From Desulfolinea sp964487745 (GTDB taxonomy: Bacteria > Chloroflexota > Anaerolineae > Anaerolineales > Villigracilaceae): a stretch of 64,000 bases of DNA. Position 1 is the stretch's first letter, and each line of letters starts with the position of its first letter. Under the pieces are notes generated by a model. That model worked only from the letters and a program-made list of their open reading frames with translations, did not search any database and was not told where the DNA came from. Positions 8,803 to 14,670 of the stretch are shown in pieces. The translations under genes and the position numbers were made by a program. The stretch is from positions 1 through 64,000 of the forward strand of contig CAZASG010000010.1 in NCBI GenBank assembly GCA_964487745.1, written 5' to 3'.

Positions 8803-9004
8803 GAAAACTGTGGCGATCGACTACCAGGCTTGCGAACCCAAAAATTGTGACGATGGGGTCTGCAAGGCTGCCCAGATTTGTGAGAAGAAGCTCCTGAACC
8901 AACTCGAACCCTATGAATTGCCCGATATAAAAGCACCCTCGCTCTGTTTGAGTTGTGCGCGTTGTGTAGTCGTCTGCCCAAATAACGCGGTACGTGTTCT
9001 TTAA
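8795..9004 (+). CDS. Ferredoxin-like iron-sulfur protein
   Basis: A 69-residue protein with eight cysteines: Cys13, 18, 23 and 29 in a first group, and Cys51, 54, 57 and 61 in a second with the standard CxxCxxCxxxCP pattern (CLSCARCVVVCP). The first group (IDYQACEPKNC) resembles the N-terminal cluster domain of ABCE1/RLI-type proteins more than a standard ferredoxin. Two 4Fe-4S clusters are likely. Located between a coiled-coil protein and a DUF309 protein, two bases from the latter. Electron partner unknown. Confidence 0.8.
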   Translation: MPKKTVAIDYQACEPKNCDDGVCKAAQICEKKLLNQLEPYELPDIKAPSLCLSCARCVVVCPNNAVRVL

Positions 9005-9006
9005 AC

Positions 9007-9387
9007 GTGTCTTCGCCTTGTGATGCTCCCCTCCACCCTGATGCCAAACTTGGCATCGAGCGTTTTAATGGCAAGCAATTTTGGCTGGCGCACGAAGCCC
9101 TCGAAGATGCCTGGAACGCCGAAGAAAGGCCCATTCGCGATCTCTATCGAGGCATTTTGCAGGCTGCGGTGGTTTATCATCACATTAGCCGGGGAAATTT
9201 TCGCGGGGCGCTCAAGGTTTACCGGCGCAGCCAGAAATGGCTGACCCAATGGCCCGATATTTGCTGTGGCGTGGATGTTGCCCGTCTGCGCGCCGATCTG
9301 GATGCTGCCATAGCAGAAGCTGAACGTCTTGGTGCTGAGAATTTGGCTGAGTTTGATTTGTATCCGAAAATCATTTATAGGAAATAA
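9007..9387 (+). CDS. DUF309 domain protein
   Basis: A 126-residue all-helical protein with the DUF309 hallmark FNGKQFWLAHEALEDAWN near residues 20-37 and LYRGILQAAVVYHHISRGN at about 46-64. Function unknown; the paired His and Glu residues could bind a metal. The start is a GTG two bases after the ferredoxin stop codon, making it the third gene of a short operon. Confidence 0.85.
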   Translation: MSSPCDAPLHPDAKLGIERFNGKQFWLAHEALEDAWNAEERPIRDLYRGILQAAVVYHHISRGNFRGALKVYRRSQKWLTQWPDICCGVDVARLRADLDAAIAEAERLGAENLAEFDLYPKIIYRK

Positions 9388-9390
9388 ACG

Positions 9391-9538
9391 CAGTTCCTGA
9401 GCGGACGCTGAGTAGTTCCGAATTCTTTTAGAGGAACGTATCGAAGCGGTAGTCGAAGGACGAATTTGCAAATGCCGCTCTTCGACTGCGGGTTTCGATA
9501 CGCCCTTTGGGCTACTCAACCCTCCGCTCAGAGACTGG
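9391..9538. repeat. Dispersed repeat, family C copy 1
   Basis: About 148 bp bounded by CAGTTCCTGAGCGGA and TCCGCTCAGAGACTGG with an inner hairpin around TCGAAG/CTTCGA. The copy at 47254-47359 is the same element in the opposite orientation. Confidence 0.7.
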
Positions 9539-9562
9539 ATCACTCATGCAAGAGAAAATACT

Positions 9563-10351
9563 ATGACAATACAACTTCCCTTCCTCAACAAAACCGTTCT
9601 CGTGACCGGCTCCGGGCGCGGGATCGGACGTGCCATTGGCTTGCATTTTGCAGCCCTCGGCGCGGACGTGGTGATCAACTTCTTCCGCAACCGAAAACCC
9701 GCAGAATCCACCGCCAACGAGATCAGGGCGTTGGGGCGGCGTGCCCTTGTCGTCAAAGCGGACGTGGGCGACCTCGATAGCATCACCCATCTCTTCGATG
9801 AGATCGAAGCGGAGTTCGGTGGCCTGGACGTTTTCGTCCATAACGCGGCTTCAGGCTATAACCGCGAGGTGATGAAACAAAAGCCCCGTGGCTGGGATTG
9901 GACGATGAATATCAACGCCCGTGCCCTGCTTTTCGCTGCCCAACGCGCTGCGCCATTGATGGAAAAACGCGGCGGCGGGAGCATTGTCAGCATCACCAGC
10001 CCGGGTGCCGATTATGTCTTGCCCGATTACGTTGTGGTGGGAGCCAGCAAAGCCGCCTTGAATGCCCTCACGCGTTATTTAGCGGTCGAATTTTCGGAGA
10101 AGAATATCGTTGTCAATGCGGTTTCCCCCGGCGTGGTCGAGACGGATGCCCTCAAGCATTTCGACGCCCTGCGCGAAGACGTGAACCTGATCGAAAAAAC
10201 CGCCAAAGCCACCCCCGCCGGGCGTCTTGTCACGCCCGAAGAAGTGGCGGGCGTGGTTGCCTTTTTAGCCAGCCCCGCCGCAGCAATGATCCGCGGGCAG
10301 GTCATTACACTGGATGGAGGCTATTTATTGCAGATGAAGAGTAGGGAATAG
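9563..10351 (+). CDS. fabL: Short-chain dehydrogenase, FabL-like enoyl-ACP reductase
   Basis: A 262-residue Rossmann-fold SDR. The nucleotide-binding motif is TGSGRGIG (residues 15-22) and NNA-like HNAAS is at 93-97. The catalytic pair is Tyr156 and Lys163, separated by six residues (Y-X6-K) rather than the usual three. That spacing, plus TDALKHF, TPAGRLV and MIRGQVITLDGG, closely resembles the enoyl-ACP reductase III FabL of Bacillus. The probable reaction is NADPH-dependent reduction of enoyl-ACP in fatty-acid elongation. A generic 3-oxoacyl reductase is the alternative. Monocistronic, with a strong terminator downstream. Confidence 0.75.
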   Translation: MTIQLPFLNKTVLVTGSGRGIGRAIGLHFAALGADVVINFFRNRKPAESTANEIRALGRRALVVKADVGDLDSITHLFDEIEAEFGGLDVFVHNAASGYNREVMKQKPRGWDWTMNINARALLFAAQRAAPLMEKRGGGSIVSITSPGADYVLPDYVVVGASKAALNALTRYLAVEFSEKNIVVNAVSPGVVETDALKHFDALREDVNLIEKTAKATPAGRLVTPEEVAGVVAFLASPAAAMIRGQVITLDGGYLLQMKSRE

Positions 10352-10363
10352 TAAATATATCAA

Positions 10364-10400
10364 GATTTCCGAAGTTTCTGAAACTTCGGAAATCTTTTTT
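10364..10400 (+). terminator. Intrinsic terminator of the FabL-like gene
   Basis: A perfect 14-bp stem (10364-10377 with 10381-10394) with a 3-nt loop, followed by six Ts. Confidence 0.9.
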
Positions 10401-10435
10401 GTGTCAGCTTTAGTTCCCCTGTATTTTCACTTATC

Positions 10436-11143
10436 TCATTTCTGCCGATTTCTGATCCTGGTGACGTTTCGATTAATTGAGTGTCTGGCAATATATTGGT
10501 AAATGAGCGCTTTCAACCCTGACAAATTGCCACCAATCTGCTCGTAGAAATCATCAGGCGAATCAAATACCCCAAAATCTTTATTGATTCCTTCCTTTTG
10601 GATATAGGTATCTTTCCCTTGCCATTGAATGGGCGGATTTCTTAAATCCTTAACGCCTACGCCATACCCACAAAAATCCCCCTGAATATCAGGGAACATC
10701 TCTTGTACGCTGCTTAGATACTGGTCATCCAAAATAAATCCCTCAAGGTTAAGCCATTGACCTTCATAATAAATTTCAACCCAGCTATGGATAATATCCC
10801 TGGTTGCTAAACTTAGCCAAAATTCGCTAATTGGCCCTCTCTGTAATTCATTATTGATTGTAAAACCGTGAAAACGAGCTGGGATGCCGACGCTGCGGAA
10901 TAACGCCATCAACAAGGTTCCCTTTGTATTGCACTGCCCGTATCCATCTGCTAACACTGCTGAAGCAGGGATATCGTCAGCTTTGTTATAGCCGAAGAGA
11001 ATTTCGTTTTGGACGAAATGATAAATTTTCCCGATCCGGTCATAGCTGGATAGGCTTTTCCAGCCTCGCTCGTCTACCAACGCCTGTATTGTGGGATGAT
11101 TAAAGTCTAAAAGAGTTGTTTCTTCAAGATATTTTTTATTCAT
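10436..11143 (-). CDS. Transglutaminase-like superfamily protein
   Basis: A 235-residue cysteine-protease-fold protein. The catalytic Cys is in DGYGQCNTKGTLLMALFRS (about residue 72), the His in IIHSWVEIYYEGQW (about 119), and the third acidic position in LNLEGF. No signal peptide, so a cytosolic peptidase or amidase is likely; substrate unknown. AGAGG five bases before the ATG supports the start. The AraC-type regulator upstream on the same strand is 40 bases away and may control it. Confidence 0.85.
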   Translation of the reverse strand: MNKKYLEETTLLDFNHPTIQALVDERGWKSLSSYDRIGKIYHFVQNEILFGYNKADDIPASAVLADGYGQCNTKGTLLMALFRSVGIPARFHGFTINNELQRGPISEFWLSLATRDIIHSWVEIYYEGQWLNLEGFILDDQYLSSVQEMFPDIQGDFCGYGVGVKDLRNPPIQWQGKDTYIQKEGINKDFGVFDSPDDFYEQIGGNLSGLKALIYQYIARHSINRNVTRIRNRQK

Positions 11144-11183
11144 GTCTACCTCTGTAAATGATTAATAGGATAGACCCAATATA

Positions 11184-11969
11184 TCAATCGACACAGATCC
11201 TGACTTGAATAAACTGGCTATTATTAAAAATTTCCTTCAGTGTTAGCCCAAACATTTTCTTGAAGGTTCTGCTCAAATGAGCCGAATCTGCAAAGCCCGC
11301 AGCATGTGCGGCATTAGTAAAATTCTCTCCCCTGGAAATAGTATTGATCGCCGATAAAAGGCGTGACCAGAGCAAATACCGCCGAATGGGAATGCCCATC
11401 TCTTCTTTAAATAAATGTGCCAAACGACTTTCAGAGAGATAGACTTTTTTCGCAAGTTCTTTGGTTGGAGCTTCTTCGATATCCAGCCTTTGTAATAGTC
11501 GGATTGCTTCTAAAATTCTGGAATCTATGCTTTTTTTCGGAGCGGGCTCTTCCCCCAAAAGTTGATGGAGAATATCGTCGTAAAAACCCTGAAAAGTCTC
11601 GCACTCTTTGGTTATTTCCTGCTCATGCCTAAGCCTGTTAAGTGGAAGGGCTAGCATAGAAAAATCCAGCGCTTTTATTTCAGTATCTTCTAAGTATTTT
11701 TGAATCACGTGAATCGCAAGTGTTGTTTCTGGTTCCAAAAGCAGGATCAATTGCCAAGCTCCCTGACCATCAAGTTGATGAGATGTATTGGGGGCAATGA
11801 TCGCCGCCTGATATTTTTTCGAGACCTGCCCGGATTTCAACCTGAATCCGCTATCTAAACCTATGATAATTTGAACAGCATGGTGTCGATGCTCAACAGT
11901 ATCGGTGGATTGCCCGATAAAAGCGGCTTTGCCATTCCAGAGATATAAGACGGAATTGTAGCTTGTCAT
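11184..11969 (-). CDS. AraC family transcriptional regulator
   Basis: A 261-residue regulator with an N-terminal cupin-like sensing region (HRHHAVQIIIGLDSGF, residues 27-42) and a C-terminal AraC DNA-binding domain of two helix-turn-helix units (LAKKVYLSESRLAHLFKEE and AAHAAGFADSAHLSRTFKK). The effector is unknown. AGAGG lies before the ATG. It is probably transcribed with the downstream transglutaminase-like gene. Confidence 0.9.
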   Translation of the reverse strand: MTSYNSVLYLWNGKAAFIGQSTDTVEHRHHAVQIIIGLDSGFRLKSGQVSKKYQAAIIAPNTSHQLDGQGAWQLILLLEPETTLAIHVIQKYLEDTEIKALDFSMLALPLNRLRHEQEITKECETFQGFYDDILHQLLGEEPAPKKSIDSRILEAIRLLQRLDIEEAPTKELAKKVYLSESRLAHLFKEEMGIPIRRYLLWSRLLSAINTISRGENFTNAAHAAGFADSAHLSRTFKKMFGLTLKEIFNNSQFIQVRICVD

Positions 11970-11980
11970 ACCAAACCTCT

Positions 11981-12547
11981 TTAGTTTTTATCCCTGAATA
12001 AATATCCTAACCCCAACGAAACAACCGCTGTCCACGCCAAAATCTTGAATTCGCCTGCCTGGAGCGCTTCTTCCAATTCTTCTCTGCTCAAGACCAATAA
12101 TTCCTGATCTTCGAGATCGTCGCTCTTTGGCTTGCTGACGTATTCCGCATCGAGTGCCAAGAAGAGATGCATTGTCGCCACGCCGCGATTGGGATCGACG
12201 ACATAGCTGCCCAGATCAACCCATTTTGGCGCTTCGTAGCCCATTTCCTCCCGTAATTCCCGTTTGGCGGCATCCAGTGGACTTTCGTTCGTCTCGATCA
12301 TCCCGCCGACGGGTGCGAGTGACATCCCCTTGATGGCATATTTCGTTTGGCGAAAGACGAGGAACTTCCCGTCTTTTCGGCGGGCGAGCACGATTGCCGC
12401 GCTGGGGATCTCAATCCACGCCCAGTCGTCGATGACATGCCTATCGGGGAATTCGACGACATGCTTTTCAACGCGCAGGAATTTGTTATGGTCGAGGATC
12501 GTTTCTTTGGAAAGAGTTTTCAGGGGGCGGTTTTTCTTTTGGGTCAT
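11981..12547 (-). CDS. Nudix hydrolase (ADP-ribose pyrophosphatase-like)
   Basis: A 188-residue enzyme with a complete Nudix box (GMIETNESPLDAAKRELREE, consensus GX5EX7REUXEEXGU) in mid-protein. Family members hydrolyse nucleoside diphosphates linked to another group; the overall layout resembles ADP-ribose or GDP-sugar hydrolases. The start at 12547 is preferred over an in-frame ATG 16 codons upstream because AAGGA lies nine bases before it. The C-terminus carries a hydrophobic stretch (ILAWTAVVSLGLGYLF) that is unusual for a soluble Nudix enzyme and may anchor it to the membrane. Confidence 0.88.
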   Translation of the reverse strand: MTQKKNRPLKTLSKETILDHNKFLRVEKHVVEFPDRHVIDDWAWIEIPSAAIVLARRKDGKFLVFRQTKYAIKGMSLAPVGGMIETNESPLDAAKRELREEMGYEAPKWVDLGSYVVDPNRGVATMHLFLALDAEYVSKPKSDDLEDQELLVLSREELEEALQAGEFKILAWTAVVSLGLGYLFRDKN

Positions 12548-12572
12548 TTTTCTATCCTTTTGCAGAAATGGT

Positions 12573-12662
12573 GTGCGTCGCACCAGCTTCGACAAAAAGA
12601 TGCTTATCGACGGGTTTTTTGCCCATCGAGATGCTGATTCTTATCGTTCTGGTGCGACGCAC
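12573..12662. repeat. Element bounded by a 14-bp perfect inverted repeat
   Basis: GTGCGTCGCACCAG at 12573-12586 and its complement at 12649-12662 enclose 62 bp. Those include a smaller hairpin (TCGACGGG...CCCATCGA). The gap between the Nudix and GNAT genes holds nothing coding. It may be a small non-autonomous mobile element or a structured transcript. Confidence 0.5.
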
Positions 12663-12747
12663 TACTTGTTGGAAATTTTCTCCATTTTCCCCCGCTTGCC
12701 CCTTGCCTTTTGGGGCTTTAGGGTGCTTTAGCATCCTTCTGCTTTTA

Positions 12748-12769
12748 GCACGATGGTTAACCATCGTGC
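12748..12769. promoter_or_regulatory. 22-bp perfect palindrome
   Basis: Both halves of the 22-bp site match exactly (half-site GCACGATGGTT), centred on GGTTAACC. It lies just past the GNAT stop codon on that strand. It could be a protein-binding site or a small hairpin. Confidence 0.5.
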
Positions 12770-12780
12770 ATTCAGTATAA

Positions 12781-13278
12781 CTAAAATAACAATGCCATCA
12801 TCAAATTATCGTAATATTCCCCATCTAGTTTGCGCACTTTTCTCTTCCTGCCCTCAGCTTCAAATCCAAAATTTTCGTAAAGTCGAATTGCAGCGGTATT
12901 GGTCGTATAAACTTCCAACTCGATGCGTTCGAAACCCCTTTCTCTGGCTTTGGCGAGTGTCTTTGTCATCAGCTTCCTGCCCAAACCCTGACCACGATAT
13001 TTTTTATGCATCCCCATCCCCAGCACACCGACATGCTGAAAGGTTTCCTTTGTCAGCGGATAAATATCACACCAGCCGATGACAACATCATCGACTACAG
13101 CAACAAAATGTGGAATATCCTTTGCGATCTTTTTGAGTACAAATGCCCGCACATCTTCAATGGGAGGCGCTTGTAGCCGCCCAAGATAAATCCGCTCTCT
13201 GGCAACGTCGTCCAGGCAGGTGTAAAAACTTTCGATATATGCTTCGGTTATTTGAGTGATTTCTATCTCATTTTTCAT
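12781..13278 (-). CDS. GNAT family N-acetyltransferase
   Basis: A 165-residue acetyltransferase. Motif A for acetyl-CoA binding is RGQGLGRKLM, motif B is ELEVYTTNTAAIRLYENFGF, and the final strand is YYDNLMMALLF. The acceptor is unknown. The start at MKNEIEI is chosen because it matches the usual GNAT beginning; a TTG seven codons upstream (13299) is preceded too closely by GGGGAG. Downstream of the TetR gene on the same strand, so possibly cotranscribed. Confidence 0.85.
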   Translation of the reverse strand: MKNEIEITQITEAYIESFYTCLDDVARERIYLGRLQAPPIEDVRAFVLKKIAKDIPHFVAVVDDVVIGWCDIYPLTKETFQHVGVLGMGMHKKYRGQGLGRKLMTKTLAKARERGFERIELEVYTTNTAAIRLYENFGFEAEGRKRKVRKLDGEYYDNLMMALLF

Positions 13279-13320
13279 ATAGGTCTTCTTGTATTTCAAT
13301 CTCCCCGTTCTAAAGAGAGT

Positions 13321-13884
13321 TTAAGGCAAATAGCCTTTTAGAAAACGTGTCACATGCATCTCTATATCAAAAGGAGGCAGTGAAATCTTACGAGTTGCCT
13401 TACGCATCGTGGCGGTGTACATCACGGGGCCTAACAAAGTAGCGAGAATGTGTAAAGGATGTCCCTTTTGCAGATTTCCCTCTTCCTGATAACGCGCAAT
13501 TATTTTCCCCATGCCTAGAAAAATATTCAGGGGCTCATCAATTGAATCAACCAATTCCGGGTGGCGGGACATTTCTGAGAGAAGCGCTGAAACGAAGCCA
13601 CCATGCTTAACCGCTGCATCCTCATAGCCTTGAACCATTCGGGTCAGGTCAGCTTTGATATCGCCAGTATATTGAGCGGAAGATGCCAGATCAGTCTGGC
13701 TAATGATCGATGATATGGCTTCTTTAACTAATTTCTGCTTACTGCCATATTTCCGAAAGAGAGTAACCTCGCTTACATTGGCTGCATCTGCCATTTGCTT
13801 GGTTGTTGCGCCTGTATAACCGCGCTCAGCGACAACTTGCATTACGGCAGAATAGATTTTTTCGTCTTCAAGAATCTTGGGCAT
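13321..13884 (-). CDS. TetR family transcriptional regulator
   Basis: A 187-residue repressor type protein. The N-terminal helix-turn-helix covers residues about 10-55 (GYTGATTKQMADAANVSEVTLFRKYGSK), and the C-terminal ligand domain has no diagnostic residues. It is divergent from the GAP-family gene, and the gap between them carries an operator-like repeat around a strong promoter, so it probably represses that operon and perhaps itself. Confidence 0.9.
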   Translation of the reverse strand: MPKILEDEKIYSAVMQVVAERGYTGATTKQMADAANVSEVTLFRKYGSKQKLVKEAISSIISQTDLASSAQYTGDIKADLTRMVQGYEDAAVKHGGFVSALLSEMSRHPELVDSIDEPLNIFLGMGKIIARYQEEGNLQKGHPLHILATLLGPVMYTATMRKATRKISLPPFDIEMHVTRFLKGYLP

Positions 13885-13930
13885 CCAGTACTCCGGTAGG
13901 TAGCTAAGAAAAGCATATTGATTTTATCAT

Positions 13931-13989
13931 ATGTTAGTGTTGACTTACAATAAAACAGGTGCTATTATTTAGAAAGTAAGTACTAACAT
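13931..13989 (+). promoter_or_regulatory. Promoter with paired TetR-type operators
   Basis: TTGACT (13940-13945), 17-bp spacer, TATTAT (13963-13968). ATGTTAGT (13931-13938) and ACTAACAT (13982-13989) are inverted around it. The downstream site GTAAGTACTAAC is nearly a perfect palindrome, and the upstream site repeats it with four extra bases inside. Both would allow the divergent TetR protein to block the promoter. Confidence 0.7.
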
Positions 13990-14001
13990 TAAGGAGTTCT
14001 T

Positions 14002-14670
14002 TTGTTCCCCATACTCAGTCAAGCCCTGCTTTTAGCCTCTTCCGGACTGCTCTCGGTCGGCTCGATCACCCTCGTCATCTTGCTGCTCATCTCCGATCGC
14101 GGCTGGCGTAATGGCTTGGGCTATGCCCTCGGCTATGTCAGCGCCTACACCCTTATTGGCGTTTCAGTTGTCATTTTGGGTTATCGTGCTTCATCCAATA
14201 ACGACAACGAACCGAGTCTCTTTTTCCCCATTTTGTTGATCGTTTTTGGCACACTCCTGCTTTGGCTTGCCTTCCGAAATTGGCGCAAACCGATTTCAGA
14301 TGAGCAGGGAGAACCCCGTTTTTTCTCCATTGTCGATAGGATCACCCCGCCCAAAGCCTTTGGTTTTGGCGCAATGGTCTCCGTCATCAATTTCAAGAAT
14401 CTGGCGCTTTTTCTGACCGCCTTATCCGTTGTTATTCTTAGCACTTTGCCCATCACAGAAAAGATCATCATCACCCTGCTGGTCGTACTCGTCTTTTGCC
14501 TTTCCGTCATCATCCCCATTCTCATCTATCTCGCCTTCCCGAAAAGAGCAAAAGAAATCCTGAATGGGATCAAGCAATATCTAAACCGCCACAGCCGCCC
14601 CATCGGCATTTTTGCCCCTCTTCTTTTTGGATTGATTTTCTTATTAAAAGGATTTACTGGTTTACTATGA
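14002..14670 (+). CDS. GAP family (Sap-like) membrane protein
   Basis: A 222-residue protein with six hydrophobic segments and the layout of the GAP/Sap family, whose mycobacterial members help move lipids across the membrane. The start is a TTG five bases after AAGGAG. The promoter and operator before it suggest control by the divergent TetR protein. Its stop overlaps the start of the phosphotransferase-like gene (ATGA). No substrate can be read from the sequence. Confidence 0.75.
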   Translation: MFPILSQALLLASSGLLSVGSITLVILLLISDRGWRNGLGYALGYVSAYTLIGVSVVILGYRASSNNDNEPSLFFPILLIVFGTLLLWLAFRNWRKPISDEQGEPRFFSIVDRITPPKAFGFGAMVSVINFKNLALFLTALSVVILSTLPITEKIIITLLVVLVFCLSVIIPILIYLAFPKRAKEILNGIKQYLNRHSRPIGIFAPLLFGLIFLLKGFTGLL

